A stretch of DNA of 64,000 nucleotides from positions 1,547,501-1,611,500 of the forward strand of contig JAJTWR010000353.1 in NCBI GenBank assembly GCA_021613335.1. The letters run 5' to 3'. Origin of the DNA: Whitmania pigra (Eukaryota > Annelida > Clitellata > Hirudinida > Haemopidae). The translations under genes and the position numbers were made by a program. Shown in pieces: positions 1 through 41,848 of the stretch. Numbering within the stretch: position 1 is the first letter of the stretch; each line of letters begins with the position of its first letter. The notes beneath the pieces were generated by a model. That model was given only the letters and a program-made list of their open reading frames with translations. It did no database searches and was not told the DNA's origin.

Positions 1-849
1 CCTCTCTTCTCGCCACACCCACTACGCCAACTATTCCCGCCAAAAAATCTAATTCTGCAAATTCTCAATTTATCAGAAATACGAAGCGGTTTTGAAGCAG
101 CGGATTCAGTTGGGAATCACACGGGCAAGATGGATGATGACGTCATAGAAAGCCGACCAATAAGAGAGAGCGAAGTCTTTTTGGCGCCCTAAGTATCCAT
201 GGCAACGACGATAAATTACACTTTCAAAACGAAGTTGAAATCTTGTTATTTCAAGAACCCTCGGGGCTGTTAGCAATTCGGAAAGCCAGAGAATTTGAAC
301 TCGAGGATTGAGAAGCCACCGACGGGAGTGCAGATAAGTGAGGGGAGTGCAAAAAAAAAGTACCGTCATTCCTAAGAATCCTAAAATAAAAAAGCCTAGA
401 AAATCCAAAAAACAATCCTAACAAGAGCCTCGAAGGCTGACAGAATGCCTGCGGTCACGAGGGAGGAAACATTAGCTGGAAGCGTGACGCCGCGAACGAG
501 GACGGATGGAATGAAAACGAACGAGGCGGACTGGAATAAAAAACAATTAAAAAGGAAAAATAAAAGGAAATAAACAATAAAAACGAATTAAAAACCGACC
601 TCTCGGCACACCAACGCTCGATTCGCTGATTAAAAGATCCGATCTTTCGCCGCCATGAAATGGCCGGAATGAGTGGGCTACCTTCCAGGACACGACTAAG
701 ACTGGAATGACGTCATAATCACGTGATCATCGTGATAACAAGTTCGCATGTCCTTGTAGACAGAGCCCCTAACGCTGAGGAGATCTCTCTGATCACTGCC
801 ATCTCATCAAGTCATGAATCATCGTCATGGTCGTTGACGTCGGTATCAT

Positions 850-935
850 CGTCGTCATCATCATCATCTTCGTCATCGTCACCAATGTCATCATCGTCAT
901 CGTCATCATCGAAATCGTCATCATTATCATTGTCA
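850..935. repeat. imperfect CAT/CGT trinucleotide cluster
   Basis: Mixed TCA, TCG and TCT triplets run for about 85 bases. They create a serine-rich open frame on the plus strand and a Met/Thr-rich one on the minus strand. Both are repeat artefacts, not genes. Confidence 0.7.
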
Positions 936-2179
936 ACGTCACAAAGACTTCCTCATCAACGTAATCCCGGGCTTTGTGCACAACAGGTGCGTGTTGGGAT
1001 TTTTTTTTTAAATCCGCCAAAAAATAATTAACAACAATCGTCTGCCTAAAACTCCCGCGTCACTACTTTGGCAAATGGCGACAAGAAAGGATCAACGATT
1101 TTGTTTTTGAAACTAATTTTTTTAAATAATACTTTTTTTTTAAACTCAACTTTTCATAGTAATTATTTGTTAATATTAGATTAATTTACTTCAATAGTTA
1201 AATTATTGATTAATTAATTAATTAGTTATCTTATTATTTATTGCTAATTATTAATTTCGGCGTTTAAGTTTGTTTGAAAGTTGACAAATCACAGCTTGTT
1301 ATGAAATGAATTTAAGAGTTTTTTTTAAACAATTACATTTTTCTTTAATTTTTGCTAATATTTTTTAATATCATACGAATTACATAATCTTTGGATTTAT
1401 TATTGATTATGATTCTCAAATTATGATGATCCATCCCCAGCAGTTTATAATTATTAGTGGACATGAAAGCCTTACAAGTTATTTATTTTCATTTTTTAAT
1501 AATTAAATTTTTTTTATTTTTAAATAAATGTTTTCATCGACGCTCAAGGAAATTCATCATGATAATTACGACTGAAGATTATACATTGCAAGACAGGTGC
1601 GACTATAGATGTCGTTAATTGGTCATGTTTGTCTCTTTGTATTTGTTTGTATGTGTTGAATCTGTTTGTTTTATTTATTTGTTAAACATCATTTACATAT
1701 TGAATTAACTATTTATTTATATTTTTATTTACTTTTTTTTATTTGTACATTTATTTACTAGGAGTAGCATGTTAAGGTGAGCGAATTCAAGAATATCTAT
1801 CCTTTCCATCTAAAAAAAAAAAAAAATTAAAACCATGATTATATCGATAAATCACCTTAATGAAGTATTATAATGAATAAAAACAGAATGAGTCTATTAT
1901 CACAATGACCTATTTATCAGGATATTAATCATTCAATTTCTTCTTCAATTTAAAATCGTCTTGAAAATATCTCACGATTCACAATCCCTCACGATCAGCA
2001 TACTGGAGCGCTACATCATCAGAGCTCGTGAATAATTAATTCAGAGGCTCGTTAATCTGATTTTAATATTCAAACCACTTCAGCAATCAACAAGCATGCA
2101 ACCACTAAGACAGTCACAACCAGTCATTTAGCATGGAAAGGAATTACATTGTTGGATATTTCCAAACAGGTTGTGGAAT

Positions 2180-2258
2180 AGGTGTGCACAGCCGTTTACG
2201 TTCACGTGCTGGAAGGCAAACTAATTTTCTGACCAGCTCAAGACACCTGTGCACACCT
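2180..2258. repeat. perfect 12-bp inverted repeat, 55-bp loop
   Basis: AGGTGTGCACAG at 2180-2191 is answered by its exact reverse complement at 2247-2258. Each arm contains the palindrome GTGCAC. The DNA or its transcript could form a hairpin. No function is known. Confidence 0.6.
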
Positions 2259-2565
2259 GAAGTGGTTGTGAATTGAAACGAAGGTATTGCATAATTTAGG
2301 TGCTCGACATAAACACAAAGGGTTTTACAAACTCAATTCCATAGCTCCCACTGGTGTCGCCTTTATTCGTTGGGCGATGTTGTAAGTCAAGATGGGATGG
2401 TAATAATAATTAATTTTATTGTATTAATTAAATTATGGGATGATAATTAATTACAATATAACAATAATAATTAAGTATATATATATATATTAATTAATTA
2501 AAATATTATTATATAACTTATTGTCATGATTAATATTTTACTTCACTTTTGACTCTATAATAATA

Positions 2566-2576
2566 ATAGTAGTAAT

Positions 2577-2660
<84 letters not shown>
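2566..2660. repeat. (AAT)n microsatellite
   Basis: Near-perfect ATA/AAT triplets with a single TTA interruption, in AT-rich non-coding DNA. Confidence 0.9.
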
Positions 2661-2662
<2 letters not shown>

Positions 2663-4023
2663 TTAATAATAACTAAAATAATGGAATTTCTAACAACTGA
2701 ATTTTAAATAGAGTCATAACTAACATATATGGCACCATCAGGTCATCTTGCGTCCAATTGTCCTGTTAATACTAAGGGTTAAGATGACTGATATTAGAAT
2801 ATGTTAGACGACGTTCCGATTGAGTGAGCAAAAGAAATTGGTGAATTACTGATGAATTAATAATTTTTTAATTACAAATTCAAAAAATTCACGCTGAGGT
2901 TTGGACGTGCATGATTGAAAGCTTAGATAGTGTTTCGTGGAAAAGTGAAAAAGGATTAATACCTGGGTTGAATTTGGGAGCAGTTGGAAAGGAAAACATT
3001 TAGTAAGATGTGGGTAGAACTAGGAGAGGTAAGGCAAAGTGGCAGGGGGTATGGCGTAGTAACAGGGGGTATGAGAAAGTATCAGGGGGGAGGAGGAAGA
3101 ATTAGGATCGATTAAGTCAACTTCATCGTTCATTGTTCCCTCCTTTTGTCGCCATAAATGTCGTCGACATTTTCTGCCTTGCACTCATCTGCATGCTCAT
3201 TCATGCTCACTCGGAAGAATAGGTTTTTTTTTCTTATTTATGTGAAAAACTACAAAAACATTGAATGAATGCAAGGAATATTATTATGTTCACAATTGGA
3301 ACATTTCAGAACGATTAAAAGCGAAATCATGCAATTAATTAATAGTTAATTAACTAGATCAAAAATAAAATGTGAATTCCATTATTTTGTTTTGTTAATT
3401 ATTTCGACAAATTTTTGTCGGACAGTTTTAAATTGAAAAATTTAAATATTAATAACTTGATAATTTGATTTCTTTACAAACTACAAAGAACGAGTTTAAC
3501 ATATTTCCAAAATCCACACGCGCTTAAAAATTCTGAGACCTTGAAATTTAAAAGAGAAAAACATAAATCTTAAATTAAGACTTTCTCGTTTGAGTGAAAA
3601 CTTGGAACAACTTTCGTGAATAAATTTCAACAAAAGGCTTCATCTTAACAACCTTGCCATACAAGCAACCCCTGGAATAACAATCACACAAAAATCCTAT
3701 TTCCATCATCATCATCATCATCATCATCACGACCTGCGACATAAACAACACAAAGTATTACCAACATAAAATACTATTTTGTTTTGAAGCCCACATTAAA
3801 AGCTTAAATTGAGCGTCTTACTTTTGAAATTCACATTTCAATTCAATTCCATCCCGCGGTTTTCATTTCTATTAGCAGACGTTTTGCGCCGAAGTCGTTT
3901 GTACAATTTCATTTCAGCCGAAGTGCCTCGAATGAATATTTGAAGAGTTGAGGAAGTTAATAGTTTGAGGAACTACTCCAGTAACGGATGTCCTCTGGAG
4001 TCTGGAAGATGAACCGAGATTCA

Positions 4024-4098
4024 ACACCATCATCATCGTTGTCGTCGTCGTCATCATCATCATCGTCATCGTCATCGTCATCGTCCTCATCATCATCT
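4024..4098. repeat. CAT/CGT trinucleotide cluster
   Basis: About 75 bases of mixed CAT and CGT triplets in non-coding DNA upstream of the Ig gene. Confidence 0.7.
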
Positions 4099-4898
4099 GA
4101 GGCAATGTCATCTCATCCATTCTCGTTTCGGCCATTAGTCATACCTCGAAGCTAAATGTAACTTAGGGGACTCTCCCGCGGTCTCTCGGCAGGACCTCCC
4201 ATTTTCTTGGACTCATTATCTTCTGACAGTTGCTACTCTATGTTTGTTTTTAGAATTTCAAAATTTTTTTTTCTTTTTTAATTTTAAAGTTTGGTTTATA
4301 TTTTTTTTTTAAATTTCGTTTAAGTGTAGCTTTAAATGCGGAGTAATATTTTTTTTCGTTCTTGTCTGTCGTCATTAAAAATTCAAAATTTCTTCGCGTC
4401 TACACAGGAAATTCAAAATTCACAGGTGCTCATTTTATTCCGGTTTTCACGTACACTACGTCCCCAGGTACTGTATTTTACCCTCCTCCACCTGTACCCC
4501 CCACACATACACCTGTGCACCCCACATGCACCTATACCTCAATCGTTGAAAAAAAATATTCTCAAATTAACTGAAATGCTTGGAGTCTAGTCATGAATTG
4601 TAATTTGTGAGATTACAACCTGTCGTCGTGTTCATGGGTGTTCTCATTTTGCACTCCATCGACGGGTCGCTTTGAGGGAACTTAGGGAGGAAGAGGAGGA
4701 GGAGTAGGAGTGTCAAAGTTCCACATGGGTTTGGGGATTCCCCGGGAGATGTAAACCTCACCGAGACTCGACCATTAATGGGGAAAAAACGTCTCCTTCC
4801 ATTTCGTCCGAGATCATCGAGAATCATCCATTCCGATGACTGTGATGATGAGTTATTTTCCAAGAGTTACAGTTTTTTTTCCCGCCTAATCATTAAAG

Positions 4899-17459
<12,561 letters not shown>

Positions 17460-17524
17460 TTTTGAAATCGGATGTGTTTTGGTTTACCGCCTCTTCTCTT
17501 TTCTCCTGCGTTTCATTGTTAAAA

Positions 17525-17530
17525 AATAAA
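17525..17530 (+). terminator. poly(A) signal of the Ig gene
   Basis: AATAAA lies about 65 bases after the TAG stop of the last Ig-gene exon. Confidence 0.55.
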
Positions 17531-17870
17531 TAAACAAGGAAATGCGGTTTAACATCTTTAGCCAGCGTTTATTTTCATCGACTGTGTCGACCTCGTACGT
17601 GCATCACTTTGAATTTTGAATCTTTGGAAAGGTTTAATTTTAGAAAAAAAGGAGAGACAAAAAAAACTCCAGAAGGAAACATGTTGTTTTCTTGTGTCGA
17701 CTTCATTGTTAGGTGGTTTCGTGGGCAGACGATTGCAATGCATTACTTCATTTTTATTCTACTTCCAGCGGGCAAAGATTTGAAATCTTAGATTTCTCTG
17801 ACGAACGAATGAAAAATTAAGAATGACGCGCTCGAAAATCTTCGAAACGAAGCGCAGAACGACGGACTTA

Positions 17871-17876
17871 TTTATT
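17871..17876 (-). terminator. poly(A) signal of the innexin gene
   Basis: AATAAA on the minus strand, about 195 bases past the innexin stop. The 3' ends of the two convergent genes are thus about 340 bases apart. Confidence 0.5.
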
Positions 17877-18072
17877 GTTCGGACATAGGTTGACGAGGTC
17901 AGGTTGGGTTCACCTGATTTGAATATCAGCGACGGGTTGATGATCAGCTTCGAGATTATGATGGTGATTATAGTGATGATGACGATTGATAACGGCAGCA
18001 AATATGATTACAGTGACGATGGCAACGATGATAATGCTGTTATCGTAAAAATGCCGATGATAACAAAAAAGC

Positions 18073-19601
18073 CTAAACATCTTCCATAGGATATCGTTCA
18101 GAAAACCGAAGATGTTTCTTCCTTCTAGAACTCTTGAAGATCCCCCAGCAACTCCTCTTCACTGTTCTTTTGTGGCAGTTGTGTCCATAATTCATCCAAA
18201 GGGAGCAAAGAATCTCGGCCGCCACTAGGCCTCCCGCATTTCCGGAAACCAACTTGAGAACGAAAAGTCCGTCCCTGCCAAGGTAGGAATTGGAAAAAAT
18301 CTTCAAACTTTGAGATTCCACTTTGTCCTCGACTGGAAAGTAGCCAAAGATCTCGAGGTTTTCCTCCACGTAGTTGGAGACGCTCTGGGAAATGGTCACG
18401 GTCCACAACCATCGAAACAAGGAACACAAGGTGATCGCGGCAACCGTGACTAGCCAAAACCAGATGACTGCGAAGACCTTTTCGTTGAAGATGTTGATTG
18501 GCAGGACGCATTGAACGGTGTACTGGTTGACATTCGTGCTCTGGCGAATCCGGAAGTCGCACAGGGTCACGTGAGGGAACCTGTCCGTCGGAATCCACTT
18601 CCTGTTGCTGACGAGATAAGACAGGACGTGGTAACCGAAGGTGTAAAATTCCACCCCCAAGAACTGATCCAACAAGAACAGCTGACCCAGAGCATTGACC
18701 AAATAGAGCAACTTCACGGAGAGATAGCTCACGTATAGTGAACAGCACTTGAATTTGGCTGGCCAGCAATTTAGGGGACAATTTTTGTTGGAGCACGAGT
18801 GTGTATTGTTTTTGTTTAGGAGGAACCTGAAACAGAAAGTTAGGTTCAATTTATGTGGCGCTGCATGAGAAATGATCCACCACTGGCAAGGCGTTCAATC
18901 CATTTTAAAATTGCTTAAGCAGGACATCTAGCGAATGTTTTGAAAATCACGAAATCAAACTCTCCATGTTTAACAAATTACTATCTACAGTAGTCATTAA
19001 ATATGCATTTCTAAAAACACAATTAAATACAAAGATCTCATAATTGATAATAAAATAATTAACTTATCAAATTGTAAAAAAAAAAAAACTTTAAAATTAA
19101 AATTAAAAACCTGTCCAACAAAAACACAGCAAAATTGAGAGCAATTTCTCTTTCCTCTTGTTTAAAGGAAAGCTGAGATTTCGAGGCAGCTTCGACTATA
19201 CTAGCCAGGTGCACTCCACACCTGCCCGTCAGAATCTTCCACACGACCCAAGGCGCCAAAAAGAGCAGGGCCTGAAGCATCAGAATGATTGGCACCCACT
19301 GGTAGTAAGTCACTTTTCTGAGTCTGGCCTCGTCAGGATGAGGAATGCGGTCAGGAAACGGTACGAAGTACGTGTCATCGACCCAGCACATGAGGTTGGC
19401 GTACTTTTCGTGGTTGGGTGCGCATACCTCAGGGCACCAGCAATGGATGGCTTCGCCAAGGCACTGACGGGCACTGACTATAGTGGCTAGAATGATGATG
19501 AGAACTGCACTGAATAACCGGCTGATCCGATCGCTGGAATCATCGTCGTGGTTCAGTTTGATGTTCCTCAGGTCGAAGAAAATACGAAACACTTCCTCCA
19601 T
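18073..19601 (-). CDS. innexin gap-junction channel protein
   Basis: Two exons, 19111-19601 and 18073-18826, join in phase (GACAG/GTTTTT donor, TTTCAG acceptor) to give a complete 414-residue protein, a normal innexin length. Four membrane helices are visible: about 28-46, 103-122, 193-220 and one in the VFAVIWFWLVTVA region. Diagnostic motifs are YYQWVP at 99-104, at the start of the second helix, CWVDDTYFVP in the first extracellular loop, and VQCVLPINIFNEKVF before the fourth helix. Innexins assemble into gap junctions and hemichannels in the plasma membrane of protostomes. Unusually, the first loop carries five cysteines (47, 54, 56, 60, 72), and the cytoplasmic loop has a six-Cys cluster in its first 30 residues of exon 2. 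Family assignment is secure; the paralogue is not determined. Confidence 0.95.
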
Positions 19602-20676
19602 CTTGTTTCACTGACTTTGATTGCTCTGTAATGTCTCCTGTATTATTACTGTGTTTTGAACAGTATTACTCTGTATTGTTCTGTAATATTACGCGTTACT
19701 CTCTATTGCACGGGCATTTGTAGTTATTGCTATCACCGCTTGTACGGTCATTGGAAAGTGATGACGTTTTGTTCGATATTTAAGATCCTCTGACTACTTA
19801 TTAAAGATTAATGATCATTACATTGTAATGTAATTACCGTACAACGACTATAGCGTAGATCCCTTCATCTAGTGATTGGTAACGATTTCATTTATCAACT
19901 CGACAAACAGATGAAAATCCAAAATCAGCACGAACGACGGGACGATACGACACCAAATGACAAGGAATAACTTTGTTGGAAAAATAAAAATTATTTTGAA
20001 CTGAAAACATTCATTACTAAAGCACTTTTTTTTAAAACTGCAAACGACAATGACTGCAGCCATGCAATGCACAGAAGGCAGTTGTAATGTTAAGTGAGTC
20101 AGTTTTTAAAAAACTAATATCGAGCGAAATATGGATTTTCCTCTCACAAGTCCTGCACCCATTGGGTTATTGGGTAATAATTTAATTTCTTCTTTATTTT
20201 CAAAGTCGTTCTGGAAATTTAAAAAAATAACAAGCTGTTGATTTTGAACTTACTTAAGTTTATTTAAGTTTATTTAGATTAAAAGTTTTATTTCTTTTAA
20301 GATTTTAATTGAGATGATTATTATTAATGTTAATTATAAATGGGTGTTTGAAGTAAAAATTTGAAGCAAAAGAAATGTTGTAATTTACATTATTTAGTTA
20401 TTTATTAGTTTATTTATTGAACATGTGCGTCTGTATTATATTACATGATAAACACATAACATACAAGTGATATTAAACGTATATAATGTAATAACATATA
20501 CTATAATTGAAACACATATGTCTAATAAATAAGCTAATAAATACCTTTTTTTGTATTCTGTTATTTTAAAACTGTATTATATTTTCACCAACTTTACAGT
20601 GAAGTGATTTTTCAATTTTATTCCAATAAACCAAAAGGAATGTTCAATCAAATGCATTTATCATCTCAAAATGAAC
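19602..20676. other. intergenic, no feature recognised
   Basis: This lies between the innexin start and the 3' end of the next minus-strand gene. It is AT-rich with no convincing exon or repeat array. It should contain the innexin promoter, but no clear TATA box could be assigned. Confidence 0.4.
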
Positions 20677-20682
20677 TTTATT
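20677..20682 (-). terminator. possible poly(A) signal of the lectin-receptor gene
   Basis: AATAAA on the minus strand, about 710 bases past the stop at 21392. If used, the 3' UTR would include the whole (GAT)n array read from 21285 to 20705. Confidence 0.3.
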
Positions 20683-20704
20683 TGTTTTTCAGCGCCATCT
20701 GCCA

Positions 20705-21285
<581 letters not shown>

Positions 21286-21391
21286 CCTCGTTGTTATCGC
21301 TTTCACTGCGGCTATCGATTCCATCGGACGAGAAAAAACAGTTAGTTGAATTGTTGTTGTTGACGATGATGATGTTGTTGTTGTTTCACTC

Positions 21392-34166
<12,775 letters not shown>

Positions 34167-35404
34167 GAATTTATTCTTAGGCGGATCTGGAATGGACACG
34201 GAATGAAGGCTTCGGAAAAACCCAGAAGGCGTTAGACCGTGAATATTTGCTTTTTAGAATTTCTATTTTCCACTTTTGATTAATGTTTGCGATGATAGGT
34301 CGTTTAACTTTTCCAATATTTCCACCTAAGCTTGGTCGTGAACCGTGCTGGTTGAGATCTGTTTTCGACTTTCGAGTTTCAGTTTCAGTCGGTTTTCCCG
34401 CGTTCCGAGACTTTTTTGTTCAGCTTCAGATGTCCATCACAACCACCACCACCACTTCAAAGCTGCAGTTTTTCTACTCCATGGAAACTCGTCTGGAACG
34501 AGTGGAAATAATGGCTCCATTCAGTTGCACGCACCTGCTACATCCGCTGAGAGGCTTCTCATCCTCCTCTCTTCCTCCTCCTCTTCCTCCTCTTCCTCCT
34601 CCTCATCCTCATCTTCTTCTTCTTCATCTTTTCTTGAACGTCTCCAAGAAAATGTTATGAATGCATTTTTTCTCCCCGGGGTTCGGATGTTGTCGTCGTA
34701 GAATTTCAAGGTCGATGCCCTCAGGGTGGCCGCGGTTGCTATGGTAACGATGTATATCGGTTCGTCGATATTTTAATTATTTATAGGATGTTAATGTTAA
34801 TAGGATGCAATTTAATTTTATGTATTTATAATGTAAATGCAATGTGTAATGTAAGTATTCAGGGATACACTGTTTTGTTTTGTTTTTTCGAATTTATCAA
34901 ATGATTGCAAAACGATGATAAATATTGTAATTGCTTAAATAATAATATTCATTTTATTCTAAATATCGCTCATGCAAGGAATTTGATCACGTGGTGAAAA
35001 AACATATTAAAAAATTAGGTTTAATTAGTGCCGTATGGTTACTGTTTATTATGGTTAATACATTATAGTTATATTAATATAATTGATAAATTATAATTAT
35101 TTATATTATAATTAATATATTATAATTTTTATATTACATTCAATATTGTTTTGTATCCATCACATGAAAGCATAAAATATTACTTGAATTTGTTTTTGAT
35201 AGTTACAGACATCTATGGCTGGGATCTTAAAAGATAATTACGAGTGAACAAATCCTTATGCTTATTATTAATAATTATTTTTATTTAATTTTATAATTAT
35301 TTAAAAAATATTATATATTAATTAATTATTACTAATTAATATTGACACTGTTGATGTCATTTTCCGATTCTAGATTTGTCATCATTATGGGAGAATGCTG
35401 GTTT

Positions 35405-36020
<616 letters not shown>

Positions 36021-38159
36021 TTGAGACAAAATATTACGACGTTGTGACATTTTGTCATCTGTAACACTGTCATGCCGGTCGCAATCATCCTAACAAGTGA
36101 TGCAGTCCGCACTGACGTCATTAATATTGTTACAATCATCATCATCATCATCACCGTGGCCATCATCATCATCATCATCATCATTATCAATACCTGTTTT
36201 CTGCAGTTTTCAAGCTATAAAAAATGTCAATAATATATCTTAAAATTAAAATTAGTTTGATTGTAAAATTTATTTGTGATAAAATTCATTATTAAATTAT
36301 TACCATTATCACTGTAATTGTTACTTAATTTTAAATTGATTATTTAATTTTTTTTACTATAAAAACTGGTGATTTTTATTCATCAATTTTTATGCACGAG
36401 GCTTTTGTTTATCACTTTCCACAATCCGAGTCAGATTTAATGCGATTAAATTATTCAGACATAATTAATTGGTGTAGTAATGAATTTTGTTTTTTTCAAC
36501 TCGACAAACTTCATCGTTTCAGTTAATTTTTTTTTTCTAATTAATATTTAACGACCTCATCATGTCAGGAACAAAAACATGTTTGAACCTCTCAAACAAA
36601 GATTCTGAGACCACAAAATGAACATCCGAATGGAGAAATGGAGAACAATTTATTTCCTTTATTATTATTATTATTATATTAATTTTATTGTTATTATTAT
36701 CATTATTATTAATTGCAATTAAAATAAAAATGTTTATTGTAAAAAATTAATTTTTTTCATTTGAAAGCACATTTTCCATCTCTTTAAAAATTCAAAGAAA
36801 CATTTTTCTGCCTTGATAATAATTCCTTTTAGCATAAAATATCTCTGAACAATTAAAATAAACGCATTAAATTGCAATTAAATCACATTACATTACATTA
36901 CGCCGGAACACAAATAAAGCAATTCGTAATTTTACAAAGTAATTTCATGCTATTGGAAATAATTTTTAAAATAATCAAAACGTAATTAAATTGTTGTAGC
37001 GCTTAATTGAATCCATTTTAAAAAAAAACTGAAAATTGCACCGTGGGGCCATCGACATGATTCAATGCAAATTTTGCCGCCATCGTGTAACTCGTCTGCT
37101 TGATTTATGAGCACGTGATCATGGAAGAATTACAAGCTTTCTTAAACAGGACTTTATTGATTAAACCTCTCGAACGATATTCTCATATTAGTTATGATAA
37201 TGTTTGCATACACATCATCATCACCATCAAAACCATTATTATTATTATTATTATTATTACTATTATTATGATAATGGTACAACATGATAAAACATTATAA
37301 CTAATGTAATAACATTTAAAATTATAAAGCAATTTATAAAGTCAATTTAAAATTACTTAATTTAATTAAATTTTAAAGCAATTTATAATTTTAAATAATT
37401 TTGTTAATCATTCTTTCAATAATTTAAAATAATTCAAAAAATTGCATATTTTATGAAACATTTTAAATTGATGTAAAATTTAAAAATGATTGTTGAATTA
37501 TTTTAAATTGTTTGAAATTATAACAAATTAAATTACAATAAATTCTATGAAATTATAACAAAATATGGAAAATTATGACTAATTATTTTAAATTACAACA
37601 ATTATATAAAATTACTTAATTTTAATTAAATTATAACAAATTCTAACAAATTATATTAAATTATAAAAAATGATGTTAAATTCTCAACAGAATATATTTC
37701 AGCTGTCCTCATTTTCACTGCCCATTTCCCGCCTTTTAAAACATCCGGAATTTTCAACGGGATTTAAAATATTTAAGCGCTTAATTGACTTCTTTTCAAC
37801 TTTAAAATTTATAAATTCTGTTTAATTTTATTTTAATATTTTTAATAAATCATAATAATATTAATAATATTATTTTTTAATAAATATTAGTATTAATTAT
37901 CATTGATGCATCGTCATCATGGTAATTTCACGAATGTATTAATAATGTGTTAATATTACTTGTTAATTAACATATAATACATATTAATAAATTCATTCAG
38001 CAAGTATTTAAAGTTTAAAACTTTAATAATAATAACATTAATGCAACAAAAATATTTCCAAACAAAACAAAAACATTTTCCAACGAACAATCGACATGCA
38101 CTCCAAAGAGGAGGACATTTTCTCTTATCTTAACCTTCGGGGGAGTTATTGAAGGGGTA

Positions 38160-38420
<261 letters not shown>

Positions 38421-39536
38421 TTTATCAACACAATCACCATTATTATTACGGATGGTTATTACTAATTAACATTGTTAATCATTATTACATTTATTATATT
38501 ATTATTAACATAACTAATAAAAACCACAATGATCAAATATTATTATCTCGATCTCGACATTAGAACAGACTCTAATATCTTCCTTTTCCATCTTTCCATC
38601 ACATCCATCTCCATGTCTGTGTGCGTGTTGGGGACCTTCCAACCCTACTAGCATCAGTCACGTGACAAGATGGATGCCTCAGGGGGCGGTCACGTGATGC
38701 TGTAATCTCCTCCACATCGAAAGAAATCATAGGATCCTAGCGGCATTTTCGTGTCCCTGACGATTCCACGTGTGTGGTCTCACGTGCGTCGTGAACGGTC
38801 GAAGTTGTTGGTGATGTTGTTAAATTCCAATGTTTGTTTATTGTTGCTGATGATACTGCCTGTTGTCATGGTAACAACATCATCATCACAACAACACATC
38901 ATCATAACATCATCACCATAGCAACACGACCTCATCGCATTCGTCTTCCCTCAAAATGTCTCATTCCACTTCCCGGGGATCAACTCGGAATTCTCAGGAG
39001 CTTCTTAAATTTTCCATGTTCTCCAAGACGCCTAAAACCTTCTCCAAATTACCTGGTGTCGAATACCTTTTTCGCTCCCTGGAGTTGTTTTACAAATTAT
39101 TATAATCATAATTACGTAGTATTATTGTAATTACAAATTATATTTACTATGCAATTACAACAATTTACAAAATTGTTAACTCATTTTTCATTAATTCATC
39201 GTAATTTTTATCCGCTAGAGTCTAGCAGCTAGATGCAACCCACTTATTTCAGTTGCCACCGTCGTCATAATTAATGAGTAATAATAATAATTTCCCATAT
39301 TTAGATGCAAATATTTACGCGACAACAACACGGAACAAGAACCTGCACCGCGGATTCCCCATTTGTCACGGCTCAGTGATTCCGAATCTTTTCTTGCGGC
39401 CATCATAAGCAATCTTTCAGAATCGGTCATGCGTGCTGAATAGAATCTCGGGGCCAGTTTAAAAGCTTCACAGTCGACTGAACGTTGAGGGAATGTCCTT
39501 GCAAAGGCGGAAGAAATTCTAGGCGCCCTTACAAAG

Positions 39537-39672
39537 TGACATTCTTACCATGGTATGACATGCTTACCATGTCAAAATTGACATCCTTACCATGGTATGA
39601 CATGCTTACCATGTCAAAATTGACATCCTTACCATGGTATGACATGCTTACCATGTCAAAATTGGCATCCTT
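39537..39672. repeat. 42-bp minisatellite, three copies
   Basis: The unit contains CTTACCATGGTATGACATG, then CTTACCATGTCAAAATTGAC. Because 42 is a multiple of three, the plus strand has an open frame repeating LPWYDMLTMSKLTS. Nothing else supports a protein. Confidence 0.9.
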
Positions 39673-40042
39673 ACCTTGGGTTACCTTGGCAAACCCTGAA
39701 GTTGCGTTAATGCTTTTTACGGTTGGTAAAGCGAGCTGAAGTGGCGATGACTGAGGATGTAAAATGGCCGTCTGGAGATGATGGTACCGTCTACGAATTC
39801 GTTACTGTAACAATATAAGATTGTAGCATTGTAACAATGTAACACTGACAACTGTGTAACAATGTGACAATGTGACACTGACAACTGTAATACAAAGATT
39901 AAAACATTATGACAATCGTACATCGTAAGTTGTATGGCTACCATGACTCAATTCCTGTCCTGCAATTAATCTCCACTCGGATAAGTTCAAGTTGGAATTC
40001 ATTTTACCGGCTTATCAATTCAGGAATCTGCGAGGCGACTGT

Positions 40043-40970
<928 letters not shown>

Positions 40971-41336
40971 GATCACCGTTGTCGTAGTCATCGGAGGCTA
41001 TCTCCGGAAGTATCTGCCATGGTCGGTTCTTATCGATTTATAAATGGAAAACTCCTTTCAAAAAAAAATAAAGATAATATAATTATTTTAAAAATTGTAA
41101 CAAAAATATCTGTTTCTACATTAAATGAATTGAAATGTTTGGTTTAAAATATATTGATGTCAATTCAAACAATTTCCACACAAAATACTTAAAGGTAATT
41201 TAATTCGCAATTTAAACTCAAAACCTTCTTCCTCAATCCTGGTGCCTTGGAAAGGTGGAAAAATTTAAATGTTGAAGAATGGTGAACAAATGATGATTAT
41301 AAGTCATTAATATTTAATGGACTGCTTCAAATGCTG

Positions 41337-41848
<512 letters not shown>

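Larger units (their letters stand above)
1..4898. other. no gene recognised; AT-rich non-coding DNA
   Basis: I see no exon with a domain signature here. The stretch holds AT-rich DNA, short CAT/CGT trinucleotide clusters (about 850-935, 3706-3729, 4024-4098), an (AAT)n array at 2566-2660 and a 12-base inverted repeat at 2180-2258. Upstream exons of the Ig gene that starts at 4899 (signal peptide, possibly more) should lie here or before the window, but none could be placed with confidence. Confidence 0.5.

Noticed and set aside
106..408. A 100-codon minus-strand frame with a hydrophobic start
   Set aside because: No domain, no downstream exon and no conserved motif; it could be chance in a low-stop stretch.
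34283..34709. Three overlapping frames with Ser- or Glu-rich runs
   Set aside because: The runs come from a TCC/TTC repeat at about 34560-34630; no gene structure surrounds them.
39215..39430. Minus-strand frame beginning MTDSERLLMMAARKD with a GT donor after GIRGA
   Set aside because: It looks like a possible first exon, but no matching downstream exon was found; evidence is too thin to annotate.
39485..39739. An 84-codon plus-strand frame with a 14-residue repeat
   Set aside because: It exists only because the 42-bp minisatellite unit is a multiple of three; no signal peptide, domain or splice context.
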